DNA of 64,000 nt. It comes from Rhizobiales bacterium 62-17 (GTDB taxonomy: Bacteria; Pseudomonadota; Alphaproteobacteria; Rhizobiales; Beijerinckiaceae). Below are positions 18,132-26,468 of this stretch, piece after piece. Within the stretch, counting starts at the first letter, position 1. Each line of letters starts with the position of its first letter. The translations under genes were made by a program, and so were the position numbers. A model generated the notes under the pieces. That model was given only the letters and a program-made list of their open reading frames with translations. It did not search any database and was not told where the DNA came from. Location: NCBI GenBank assembly GCA_001898965.1, contig MKVW01000009.1, positions 1,362,177 through 1,426,176 on the forward strand, in the 5' to 3' direction.

Positions 18132-19073
18132 TCAACGATGCAGAAGCACGAGATAGCGCGTGAGCCGTGTCGAGTGCAGGCCGAGCGAAGCTTCGAGCGC
18201 ATCGACCACGGCAAGCGGATCCCCCGTCGAGAAGACGCCGCTGACGCGATGCGAGCGAATGGCGGGGTCGATGATCTGCAAGCGCCCGCGATGGTAGCGA
18301 TTGAGTTCGTCGATGACGTCTCCAAGGGGGCGGTCGACGAAGATCAGCTTGCCGCGCCGCCAGGCGGTCCGTTCGTCGATGTCGACGGATTCCACGGGCC
18401 CGAGGCGGCCATGCGCGTAGCTGACGGCCTCGCCAGGAGAGACGGTGACAGCTCCTGCGGCGTCCGCGGGATAACGAACCGCGACGCGGCTTTCGACGAC
18501 GGCGACGGTCGCACCGTCATCGTCATCGCGAACCGTGAAGGCGGTTCCCAAAGCTTCTGCCGTGCCGCCTTGCGTCTCCACCGTGAAGGGACGTCCGGCG
18601 TCCTTGGCCACCGTGAACAGGGCTTCGCCCCGCAACAGCCGGATACGCCGCTCGCCGGTATCGTAAGCGATGGCGATGGCACTGTCGGTATTGAGCGTGA
18701 CGATGGAACCGTCCGCCAGGGACACTTCGCGGGTTTCGCCGACAGCGGTCGTGGCATCCGCCTGCCAGAGCAAAAGCCAGCCAGTTTGAGGGATGATCAG
18801 CGCCAGCGCGATCGCTGCCGCAAGCGCCGCGCCGGCCAGGCCGGTGCGGCCGCGCCAAACCGGCGGGCGCTTCGGGACGGCGGCAGTGGCCGGACGCGGG
18901 ATCGCGCCGAGCGCCGTCCAGGTCGCGGCCAACTCCTCATAGGCGCGGCGATGCGCGGGTAGGGTGAGCCAGAGCTGGAATTGAGCGTCTTCTTCCGTGC
19001 TCAGTGCGCCAGCGTCACGGCGAAAATACCACTCCGCTGCTTCCTGCCGTGCCACTTCTTTGTTTTCCACCAT
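18132..19073 (-). CDS. fecR: FecR-type anti-sigma / transmembrane signal transducer
   Basis: 313 residues from ATG 19073 (MVENKEVARQEAAEWYFRRDAG); the frame opens earlier at a TTG. The N-terminal cytoplasmic anti-sigma part has AAEWYFRRDAGALSTEEDAQFQLWL and RRAYEELAATW. One membrane segment lies at about 92-115, followed by the periplasmic FecR domain with LADGSIVTLNTDSAIAI and RGEALFTVAKDAGRPF. An STN-like tail (GDVIDELNRYHRG) binds the receptor signalling domain. It lies 112 nt after the ECF sigma gene and 87 nt before the receptor gene, the standard fecI-fecR-fecA order. Confidence 0.92.
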   Translation of the reverse strand: MVENKEVARQEAAEWYFRRDAGALSTEEDAQFQLWLTLPAHRRAYEELAATWTALGAIPRPATAAVPKRPPVWRGRTGLAGAALAAAIALALIIPQTGWLLLWQADATTAVGETREVSLADGSIVTLNTDSAIAIAYDTGERRIRLLRGEALFTVAKDAGRPFTVETQGGTAEALGTAFTVRDDDDGATVAVVESRVAVRYPADAAGAVTVSPGEAVSYAHGRLGPVESVDIDERTAWRRGKLIFVDRPLGDVIDELNRYHRGRLQIIDPAIRSHRVSGVFSTGDPLAVVDALEASLGLHSTRLTRYLVLLHR

Positions 19074-19185
19074 CGCCGGGGCGTCCCGCGAGAACCGAAT
19101 CCGTCTGCTCCTATAGCACGGGCTCAATGCTGTGACGCTTCAAGCGCTTGGAACAGGAGCTTCTCGCCGGAAAAATTTGAAAGGA

Positions 19186-19716
19186 TCAGCCGTTTTCGCT
19201 CAGGCGCTTCATGCAATGCAGGGCGGCCGCACGCAGATGTTTCTCGACCATGTTGCGCGAGATCCCCATGCGCTGGGCAATCTCCTCCTGGGAGAGGTCG
19301 TCGAAGCGGCGCAGCACGAAGCACTCGCGACACCGTGGCGGCAATTCCTCCACCGCACGCGTCAGCAGAAGCAACCGCTCACGCGAAATGATGGCGCGTT
19401 CCGCATCCGCCGTTTCGTCGACGAGATCGGCTTCGGTTTCGATGGCAATCGCGCGTTCGCGTTGTTGCTGGCGCTGATGGTCGACAACGAGATTGGAGAG
19501 GATGCGATAGAGAAAGGCCCGTGGATTGGCGAGCGTTGCCGTCTCAACGCGGGTGAAGCGCAGGCAGGCTTCCTGCACGAGATCCTCCGCCGCCGGCGCG
19601 CCATGAAGCCGCCGGCGCGTGAAGCGCCGCAACTCGTCATAGTGGGCCTCGATGATCCTCGAGGGCGTGAGGGAAAACGTATCGGACATGGCACCCAGGA
19701 GCGGCGAGCCGCGCAT
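19186..19716 (-). CDS. fecI: FecI-like ECF sigma factor
   Basis: 176 residues, or 168 if ATG 19689 is used. ATG 19716 has the better upstream site (TAGGAC). Region 2 is seen in YDELRRFTRRR, AEDLVQEACLRF and NPRAFLYRILSNLVVDHQRQQ. Region 4 is seen in ELPPRCRECFVLRRFDDLSQEEIAQRMGIS, with the HTH recognition helix NMVEKHLRAA. FecI-type sigmas transcribe the adjacent receptor operon once the receptor reports siderophore binding through FecR. An Irr/ICE-like box lies 44 nt upstream of the start, so transcription is probably iron-controlled. Confidence 0.93.
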   Translation of the reverse strand: MRGSPLLGAMSDTFSLTPSRIIEAHYDELRRFTRRRLHGAPAAEDLVQEACLRFTRVETATLANPRAFLYRILSNLVVDHQRQQQRERAIAIETEADLVDETADAERAIISRERLLLLTRAVEELPPRCRECFVLRRFDDLSQEEIAQRMGISRNMVEKHLRAAALHCMKRLSENG

Positions 19717-19759
19717 GCTGTCCTATAGCCACCAGCGTAATTGCTTGCAATATCAATAG

Positions 19760-19776
19760 TTTAGAATTATTCAAAG
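19760..19776. promoter_or_regulatory. Irr box (ICE)-like iron-control element upstream of fecI
   Basis: TTTAGAATTATTCAAAG matches the rhizobial iron control element TTTAGAA-N3-TTCTAAA, as I recall it, at 12 of the 14 specified bases. It lies in an AT-rich stretch 44 nt upstream of the fecI ATG. Irr and Fur-family regulators of Hyphomicrobiales bind such sites to control iron uptake. The match was made by eye. Confidence 0.6.
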
Positions 19777-19852
19777 AAAGCACAGGCAGTGCGCCAGGGC
19801 GCATGCAACGTCTTGATCCACCTTGCATCTCTGCCAGCGGTGATCGGAAGAA

Positions 19853-20410
19853 CTAGTCCGAGCGCCGCTGCGGCAGCATGCGCCAGATGAGATCGTTGCG
19901 ATCGATGATCGTGTGTTTCAGCGCGCCCGCGATATGGGCCAGGACGAGCAGCGTCATCAGGATGCCGCCCATCTTATGAATGGTCGACAGGACTTCGTAA
20001 GTCTTGTCGTTCTGCGGCATCAGATGCGGCAGGGTGAATAGCCCGAACACCGAAACATCGACCCGATAGGCCGAGGTCATCAGCCAGCCGAGGATCGGCA
20101 TGACGATGATCAAGATATAAAGAGTGTGATGCACGGCGGTGGAGGCAATCCGTTCCAGCCGCGAAAGCTCGGGATAGGGCGGTGGCGCGCCGCGGCTTTG
20201 CCGCACGTAGACGCGCCAGACCGCCAGCGCGAAGATCAAGACGCCGAACGAGCGATGCAGATCGAAAAGCTGGTTCTGCAACGCGCCTTCCGGCAGGCGC
20301 CCCATGACGATGCCGGCTGGAATGACGAAGAGGATGCAGGCGGCGATGATCCAATGCAGCCATTTCGCCGTGGGGGCATAACGGGTGGGCTGGCTTCCAG
20401 TCACACTCAT
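19853..20410 (-). CDS. Cytochrome b561 family membrane protein
   Basis: 185 residues with four membrane helices and the family His residues: WLHWIIAA near 18-20, LHRSFGV near 50, a HH pair near the third helix (AVHHTLYIL), and a fourth-helix His in STIHKMGG. These ligate two b hemes that pass electrons, for example from ubiquinol or to superoxide/oxygen (CybB/CybA type). ATG 20410 has AGGAGC upstream and overlaps the stop of the RibD-like gene by 4 nt, so the two are translationally coupled. The link between a flavin-pathway reductase homologue and a b-type cytochrome is unexplained. Confidence 0.9.
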   Translation of the reverse strand: MSVTGSQPTRYAPTAKWLHWIIAACILFVIPAGIVMGRLPEGALQNQLFDLHRSFGVLIFALAVWRVYVRQSRGAPPPYPELSRLERIASTAVHHTLYILIIVMPILGWLMTSAYRVDVSVFGLFTLPHLMPQNDKTYEVLSTIHKMGGILMTLLVLAHIAGALKHTIIDRNDLIWRMLPQRRSD

Positions 20411-21129
20411 GGCTTTGCTCCTGGCTCAGTGGATTGATCGGTCTGCGCGGCGTTTGATCGTAGATCACAATCGAACAGAATGTCGCCGTCACCAAAGGCG
20501 AAGGTTTGGACGCGGGGGCGGCGCGCATCGGCGAGCCGGGCCAAGGGCGCGAGGTCGAGCCCGATCCGGCCCGATCCGATGATCACGGGCGCGATCATCA
20601 CATGCAACCGGTCGAGCGCGTCCGCGTCCAAAAAGGCTGACAAAAGCCGGGACCCGCCTTCCACCAGGACGCGCCGCAGCCCCCGTTCGGCGAGCAGTTG
20701 GACGATCTGTCGCGGATCGAAGGGGGCATCGCCTGGCGGCTCGAAAGCCAGCACCTCGTCGCATTCTACCGGCGCCTTGCCGGTCGGGCTCAGCGCCAGG
20801 CGCAGGGCACCGTCCGGCGCCAGCCAGCGGCCACCCGGAATGCCGCGTCCCGAAGGATCGATGACGATCCGGGCCGGATTTTTACCATCACAGAAGCGGA
20901 CCGTGAGCTGCGGGTCGTCGGCCACCAAGGTGCCGGCCCCGATCAGCACCGCATCGACGCTGGCGCGCAGCCGGTGCAGGTGGGCCAAAGCGGCTTGGCC
21001 ATTGATATATTTGGATTCGCCGCTGGCGGTCGCGATGCGGCCGTCAAGCGATTGGCCGATCTGGCCTAAAACGATCCGGTCGGCTCGCCCAACGGCCGCC
21101 AGAATCTGTTCGTAGTCATGGTCGGTCAT
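20407..21129 (-). CDS. RibD C-terminal-type reductase
   Basis: 240 residues corresponding to the RibD reductase domain alone; no deaminase domain is present. Recognised segments are VLGQIGQSLDGRIAT at the start, GAGTLVADDPQLTVR, RIVIDPSGRGIP and LVEGGSRLLSAFLDADALDRLHV. In riboflavin synthesis this fold reduces the ribosyl of a pyrimidinone using NADPH, and DHFR-like relatives act elsewhere. It is divergent from a GTP cyclohydrolase II gene, 164 nt away, which supports a flavin-related role. It shares a 4-nt overlap with the cytochrome b561 gene downstream. Confidence 0.88.
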   Translation of the reverse strand: MTDHDYEQILAAVGRADRIVLGQIGQSLDGRIATASGESKYINGQAALAHLHRLRASVDAVLIGAGTLVADDPQLTVRFCDGKNPARIVIDPSGRGIPGGRWLAPDGALRLALSPTGKAPVECDEVLAFEPPGDAPFDPRQIVQLLAERGLRRVLVEGGSRLLSAFLDADALDRLHVMIAPVIIGSGRIGLDLAPLARLADARRPRVQTFAFGDGDILFDCDLRSNAAQTDQSTEPGAKP

Positions 21130-21293
21130 TCTTCGAGAACCAGTCCCTTCTTTCCAGGTTCTTGTCCAAGTTCTTGCTCAAGTCCCTGGCCGGTCCCTAC
21201 CCGGATCGTGATCGCATTCATTGGCTGTTCAGGGATTTTCTGGAGAATCCTCGCTATATAAGCTATTGAAATGTCAACTTGCGCAACTAGTTC

Positions 21294-22481
21294 ATGGCCA
21301 GCGCGTTTGAAAGTGCCGCGAGTTTATACGTAACGAGGATGCGCGTGTCTGACATTAAGAGCCTTCTCCGACCGGACCGGGATTTCGCCTCGATCGCCGT
21401 CGAGCGGGCTATTTCGGAAATTCGCTCTGGCCGACCGGTGCTGATCCGCGCCGGGCGATCGCTGGCGATCGCCGTCGGCGTCGAAGGGCTGGATGATGGC
21501 GCCGCATATCTGCTCGAAAGCCTGGCGCGTGGCCGGGCGCGGCTGGCGCTGACGGCGCCACGCTTGAAGAAGCTCGGCTTCGATCGCAGCGGCCCCGGCG
21601 TGATCGCTCTGCCGCTGATCGACGTCAAACGCATCCAGACGCTCGCCATGGATATTGGCGCTCGCTACGACGCGCCGGCTGCCCATCTGTCCAAGCTCGA
21701 CAAGGCGGCGATGGAACTCGTGCGCCTGTCGCTGGTGGCGCCTGCCGTGATCGTCGTGCCGGTGGCGGCGAAGTCGATCGCCGGCACCATGCTCGCCACC
21801 GTCGACGCCAGCGCCATCGAAACCTATCGCGCCCATCAGGTCACCGAACTGTCGATTGTCAGCCGCGCCCCCGTGCCGCTGGAAGGTGCGCCGGAGACCG
21901 AATTCGTTGTCTTCCGCGGCGGCGAGGGTCTGCGCGACCAGGTCGCCGTCATCATCGGCAGGCCCGATTTGTCGAAGCCGGTGGCGGTGCGTCTGCACTC
22001 GGCCTGTCTGACGGGCGATCTGTTCGGCAGCCTGAAATGCGATTGCGGCGATCAACTGCGCTACACCGCGCGGGCGATGGCGGAGAATGGCGGCGGCATC
22101 CTGCTCTATCTCGATCAGGAAGGGCGCGGCAACGGCTTCTCCAACAAGATGAAGGCCTATCATCTGCAGGCGCATGGTTTCGACACCTATGATGCCGACG
22201 AAGCCTTGGGCTTCGGCCATGATCAGCGCCGCTTCGATTTCGCTGCCGACATGCTGAAACAGCTTGGCATCAAATCGGTGCGCATCATGACCAACAATCC
22301 GGTCAAGATCGCCGCGCTGGAAGAGGCTGGCCTTGAAGTCGCCGCCGACGAGCGCATCATCGGTCGCATGAACGATCACAACGTCCGCTATCTCACGTCC
22401 AAGCGTGACCGCGCCGGCCATTTGATCGATGCGGATCAGCTCACGACCCAACCCACGGTCCATGGTGTCAGCAAAGACTGA
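21294..22481 (+). CDS. ribA: GTP cyclohydrolase II with degenerate N-terminal DHBP-synthase-like domain
   Basis: 395 residues. The C-terminal part, about 200-385, is a complete GTPCH II: zinc ligands in HSACLTGDLFGSLKCDCGD (C-x10-C-x-C), the DQEGRGNG signature and MTNNPVKIAALEEAG. It opens GTP to diaminohydroxypyrimidine phosphate, the first committed step to riboflavin. The first 190 residues align with RibB only loosely and lack its acidic DDEDRENEGD active-site motif (RAGRSLAIAVG is found instead), so DHBP synthase activity is unlikely. ATG 21294 has no clear ribosome site; GTG 21345, preceded by ACGAGG, is a credible alternative start. It is followed 18 nt later by a membrane protein gene. 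Confidence 0.9.
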   Translation: MASAFESAASLYVTRMRVSDIKSLLRPDRDFASIAVERAISEIRSGRPVLIRAGRSLAIAVGVEGLDDGAAYLLESLARGRARLALTAPRLKKLGFDRSGPGVIALPLIDVKRIQTLAMDIGARYDAPAAHLSKLDKAAMELVRLSLVAPAVIVVPVAAKSIAGTMLATVDASAIETYRAHQVTELSIVSRAPVPLEGAPETEFVVFRGGEGLRDQVAVIIGRPDLSKPVAVRLHSACLTGDLFGSLKCDCGDQLRYTARAMAENGGGILLYLDQEGRGNGFSNKMKAYHLQAHGFDTYDADEALGFGHDQRRFDFAADMLKQLGIKSVRIMTNNPVKIAALEEAGLEVAADERIIGRMNDHNVRYLTSKRDRAGHLIDADQLTTQPTVHGVSKD

Positions 22482-22499
22482 CCCCAAGAGTTTCCGCGC

Positions 22500-24821
22500 A
22501 TGAGTGTGTCCAAACGTCCGGCATCGCAGCCGCTCTATCCCGCTCGGCACTATGGGCTGGCGATCCTGGCTTTTGCCATTGGCTCGCTGGTCTTCGCCTG
22601 GCCCTGGCTGTTCGGTGGCCTGACGATCCCCTGGGATGCCAAGGCGCATTTCTATCCGCAGCTCGCTTTCCTCGCCCGTTCGATCCATGAAGGGCAACTG
22701 CCATTCTGGACGCCGAATGTTTTCGGTGGGCATCCGCAGATCGCCGATCCGCAATCGCTGATCTTCTCGCCGCCCTATCTGTTGTTGGCGCTTCTGTCGC
22801 CGACGCCGAGCTTCGCCGCTTTCGACGGCGTGCTCTTCTTCATGCTGTTTGCCGGCGGCGTCGCCATCATCCTGCTGTTCAAGGACGAGTATTGGCATCC
22901 GGCCGGCGCTACCGTCGCGGCTTTCGCTTTTGCTTTCGGGGCGTCCAACGCCTGGCGCATCCAGCATGTCGGCCAAGTGCTCTCCATGGCTTGGTTCGCC
23001 ATCGCGCTCTGGCTGCTGTTGCGCGCCTTGCGTCGCCGCTCGGCCTTCTATGGCGCGCTGGCGGGACTGGCTGCCGGTCTCATGATCATCGATCGCGATC
23101 AGGTCGCTCTGCTCTGCGCCTTGCTGCTCGCCATATTCGCCGCCTGGCGGCTGATCGAAAATGACGGCGAAAGTTTCGGCCGCCGCCTGCGCACAGCTTT
23201 GCCCGCGCTGTTGGCGGGCGCGATCACCGGCGTAGTCGTCATCGCCGTGCCGATCGCCTTCACTCTGGCCTTGGCCGAACAGTCGAACCGCGCGGTGATC
23301 GATTTCGCCGGCGCCGTGCGTGGTTCCCTGCCGCCGGCCTCCTTCTTCACTCTGATCAGCGCCAATCTGTTTGGCACCGACGGACCATTGGACGCTTATT
23401 GGGGGCCGCCGGTGGCGGAGGTCTGGGGCGCGAACGATCTGGCGCTCGCCCGCAACATGGCTGACATCTATCTCGGCGCTTTGCCGGTCGTCGCTATCCT
23501 GACCTTCGGCCTCGTCCGTGGCGGCATCTTTGCGCGCGACATTCGCATGTTCACGGCCGCCTCCGTTTTGATGACGCTTTACGCGCTCGGCGGCTATACG
23601 CCGATGTTCGAACTGCTGTTCAAAATTCCAGGCTCCGATTTATTCCGCCGTCCGGCCGACGCGACTTTCCCCTTGGGAGCCATGCTCGCCATCGTCGGCG
23701 GCTATCTGGTGCATCGCCTGGCGACGGCGGAACAGGGCCTGTCCCGGCGTGCTATCGCCATGGGCGCGGCGCTTGTCGCCGTGGGCTTCCTCGCTTGCGT
23801 CGGCATCGCTTTCGACAAAGGCCGCTTGGCGCAAGCCACACAGACTTTGACATTGACCGCGCTCTGCCTGGTCGGCGCCATCATATTGGCCGTCGTCATG
23901 CGACCACTGGCGCGCAATACCTTTGCCTGTATCGTTCTCGTCGCCGTGTTCATGACGGCCGATCTGCGCCTCAACAACGGGCCAAATGAATCGACAGCTC
24001 TACCGTCGCAGAATTTTGACGCACTCATTCCTGGCAGCAACGATCCGACACTGACCTTTCTGCGGCAAAAGCTGGCGGAGAACCAGGCGCCCGATCGGCG
24101 CGATCGTGTCGAACTCGCCGCCATCGATTTCCATTGGCCCAATGCGTCGCTGTCGCAGAACATCGATCATTGGCTCGGCTACAATCCGGTGCGCTTGAAA
24201 TGGTTCGCCGATGCCACCGGCGCTATCGATCATGTCGCCATTCCCGATCAGCGCCAGTTCGCGCCTTTGTTTGCCTCCTATCGTTCGCCTATGGCCGATC
24301 TGCTCGGTCTTCGCTACATCGCCACGGGCGTGCCAGCCGAGCAACTCGACAAAAATCTAAAGCCTGGCGATCTGATCCCGCTGACGCGCACCAAGAACGC
24401 CTACATCTACGAAAATCCCAGGGCCTTGCCGCGGGTGCTCTTCGCCACCACGGCGCGCAAGGCCGATTTCGCCGCGATGATCGAGAGCGGGCAATGGCCC
24501 GACGTCGATTATCGTTCGACCGTTCTGCTGGAAAACCCGCCTGAAGCCGTGATGGCCAAGGCGCCGGGCTCGGCCCGCATCATCAGCTATCGCAACACCG
24601 AGGTCGTCATCGAGGCGTCCTCGCCGGAAGGCGGCTGGCTGGTGCTCAACGATGTCTGGCATCCCTGGTGGCAGGTCGAGGTCGATGGCGTGCCAGCGAC
24701 ACTGCTACGTGCCGACGTGATCTTTCGTGTCGTCGAACTGCCGCCCGGCCAGCACCAGGTGCGCTTCGTGTTTCGCCCCTTCGCCGGTCTTTGGGCGCAG
24801 CTGAGGGGGCGCGGCCCATAA
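22500..24821 (+). CDS. YfhO-like multi-pass membrane protein
   Basis: 773 residues. About a dozen membrane segments lie in the first 480 residues, followed by a large soluble C-terminal domain with LPRVLFATTA, VVIEASSPEGGWLVLNDVWHPWWQVEVDG and VELPPGQHQVRFVFRP. Early on, TIPWDAKAHFYPQLAFLARSIHEGQLPFWTPNVFGG is typical of the YfhO family, whose topology resembles GT-C glycosyltransferases. Members glycosylate lipids or teichoic acids in Firmicutes; the role in alphaproteobacteria is not established. It starts 18 nt after ribA and is probably cotranscribed. Confidence 0.8.
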   Translation: MSVSKRPASQPLYPARHYGLAILAFAIGSLVFAWPWLFGGLTIPWDAKAHFYPQLAFLARSIHEGQLPFWTPNVFGGHPQIADPQSLIFSPPYLLLALLSPTPSFAAFDGVLFFMLFAGGVAIILLFKDEYWHPAGATVAAFAFAFGASNAWRIQHVGQVLSMAWFAIALWLLLRALRRRSAFYGALAGLAAGLMIIDRDQVALLCALLLAIFAAWRLIENDGESFGRRLRTALPALLAGAITGVVVIAVPIAFTLALAEQSNRAVIDFAGAVRGSLPPASFFTLISANLFGTDGPLDAYWGPPVAEVWGANDLALARNMADIYLGALPVVAILTFGLVRGGIFARDIRMFTAASVLMTLYALGGYTPMFELLFKIPGSDLFRRPADATFPLGAMLAIVGGYLVHRLATAEQGLSRRAIAMGAALVAVGFLACVGIAFDKGRLAQATQTLTLTALCLVGAIILAVVMRPLARNTFACIVLVAVFMTADLRLNNGPNESTALPSQNFDALIPGSNDPTLTFLRQKLAENQAPDRRDRVELAAIDFHWPNASLSQNIDHWLGYNPVRLKWFADATGAIDHVAIPDQRQFAPLFASYRSPMADLLGLRYIATGVPAEQLDKNLKPGDLIPLTRTKNAYIYENPRALPRVLFATTARKADFAAMIESGQWPDVDYRSTVLLENPPEAVMAKAPGSARIISYRNTEVVIEASSPEGGWLVLNDVWHPWWQVEVDGVPATLLRADVIFRVVELPPGQHQVRFVFRPFAGLWAQLRGRGP

Positions 24822-24891
24822 AGTTGCGCAGGCCAGCCTGCTTGCGCCTGTGTCTCCGCTCATAGAAAAAGGACGGGAGCAGGGAGCGGAC

Positions 24892-26055
24892 ATGGCCAAG
24901 GACATAGCAAAGCGAGCGGCAGGGGATCTCGACGGCATTCTGGTGGTGTCCATTGAACAGGCGGTGGCGGCGCCCTATGCATCGGAAAAACTGGCAGATG
25001 CCGGCGCGCGGGTGATCAAGGTGGAACGGCCTGAGGGTGATTTCGCCCGTGGCTACGATCACTACGTCAACGGAGAGAGCGCTTATTTCGTCTGGCTCAA
25101 TCGCGGCAAGCAGTCGATCCGTCTCGATCTGTCGCAAGAGCGCGACAAGGCCATCCTGCGCCGCATGATCGCCAAGGCCGATGTCTTCATTCAGAATTTG
25201 GCGCCCGGCGCCATCGCGCGCCTCGGCTTCGCACCGGAGGATTTGCGCCAGGCTTATCCGCGCCTCATCACCTGTTCGATCTCGGGCTATGGCGAGGCAG
25301 GACCGTTCCGCGACATGAAGGCCTATGACCTGTTGGTGCAGGCGGAGAGCGGTCTGTCGGAGATCACCGGCAATACCGCGGGCCAAGCCCGGGTCGGCGT
25401 TTCCGTGTGCGATATCAGCGCCGGCATGACGGCGGTGCAAGCCATTCTCACGGCGCTTTATGCGCGTGAGCGCACCGGCCAGGGCCGGCATATCGCCGTC
25501 TCCCTGTTTCACGCGTTGGCCGACTGGATGAACGTGCCATTCCTGCAATTCACCTATGGCGGCTACACACCGGCGCGGTCCGGCCTCAATCATCCGACCA
25601 TCGCGCCCTATGGCGCTTATATCTGCGGCGATGGCAAGGCCGTGCTTTTCTCCATCCAGAACGAACGCGAATGGGCGTCTTTCTGCGAAACGACGCTCGG
25701 GCAACCGGATGTGGCGGTCGATGCGCGCTTCAATTCCAATCCGGCGCGGGTGGCGCATCGCGTTGAACTCGACGCGATCATCGATCGGGTTTTTAAAGCA
25801 CACCCCCGCGAAGGGGTGGTCGAACGGCTGCAAAAGGCCAAGATCGCCTATGGCCGCGTCAGCACCATGGAGGATCTGGCGGCCCATCCGCAGAACAGGC
25901 TGATCGTTGTGAAGACGCCGGCGGGCGTGATTCGCATGATCGCGCCGGGCGCCTTGCATGATGGCGAGCCGCTTTATGCCGGTGCGACGCCAGCGCTGGG
26001 TCAGGACGATCACGCCCTGCGGATGGAGTTCGACGAGGCAGCCTCCAAGCAATAA
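24892..26055 (+). CDS. Family III (CaiB/BaiF) CoA-transferase
   Basis: 387 residues from ATG 24892, which follows GGGAG; a GTG at 24850 in the same frame is less convincing. Family features are IEQAVAAPYASEKLADAGARVIKVERPEGDFAR at the start and the catalytic Asp146 in KAYDLLVQAESG, which forms the aspartyl-CoA anhydride. GYGEAGPFRD and VSLFHALADWMNVP are also seen. Such enzymes move CoA between organic acids such as formyl/oxalyl, carnitine, succinyl/itaconate or mesaconate. No lyase or acyl-CoA dehydrogenase partner is adjacent, so the acid is unknown. Confidence 0.92.
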   Translation: MAKDIAKRAAGDLDGILVVSIEQAVAAPYASEKLADAGARVIKVERPEGDFARGYDHYVNGESAYFVWLNRGKQSIRLDLSQERDKAILRRMIAKADVFIQNLAPGAIARLGFAPEDLRQAYPRLITCSISGYGEAGPFRDMKAYDLLVQAESGLSEITGNTAGQARVGVSVCDISAGMTAVQAILTALYARERTGQGRHIAVSLFHALADWMNVPFLQFTYGGYTPARSGLNHPTIAPYGAYICGDGKAVLFSIQNEREWASFCETTLGQPDVAVDARFNSNPARVAHRVELDAIIDRVFKAHPREGVVERLQKAKIAYGRVSTMEDLAAHPQNRLIVVKTPAGVIRMIAPGALHDGEPLYAGATPALGQDDHALRMEFDEAASKQ

Positions 26056-26468
26056 GAGGCTGATGTCGCAATAGTTTTCGCATCGATCGCAGTAGAATTA
26101 AATAATAAAAGTAATTTAAGAATATGCGGCTTGTTTTGCGCAGGTATTTCTGCCGATTGGCGCGCGCGTGAGATCAGTTTAGGCTTCGGAAATCTCGCGT
26201 TATAGGTATATTTACAGTGATGAATATACAGATATTGCGGAGATTTAATACGCTTAAGGCTTGGATTACATATTTGTGATTTTCTTCGCAGGCCGGGCCA
26301 TGTTACGAATTGTGCAATGCGATATGAATGTGTGCATCGCAATATAGATCGGCCGCAGTGCAGTGAGCCGACATCGCCGAGAAAATATTTGGCGCGCCAA
26401 ACTGTTGCCCTATCCCGCCGGTAGGCGTGTCGTGTTGCGATGCAATTGGGGACATTAGGAGCTTTTAG
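26056..26468. other. 413-bp AT-rich intergenic leader before the RND operon
   Basis: No gene was found. The stretch 26090-26330 is markedly AT-rich against the surroundings. The words TGCGAT or ATCGCA occur at 26086-26091, 26318-26323, 26336-26341 and 26436-26441, and TGTGCA occurs twice exactly 20 bp apart (26311 and 26331). The pair at 26318/26336 forms an inverted repeat and could be a repressor site. No regulator gene is next to the pump, so the binding protein would act from elsewhere. A GGAG ribosome site ends the leader. Confidence 0.5.

Noticed and set aside
21324-22976. 550-codon open frame on the minus strand
   Set aside because: It is antisense to ribA and the YfhO-like gene, whose plus-strand translations carry clear family motifs.
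24646-26052. 468-codon minus-strand open frame
   Set aside because: It is antisense to the family III CoA-transferase.
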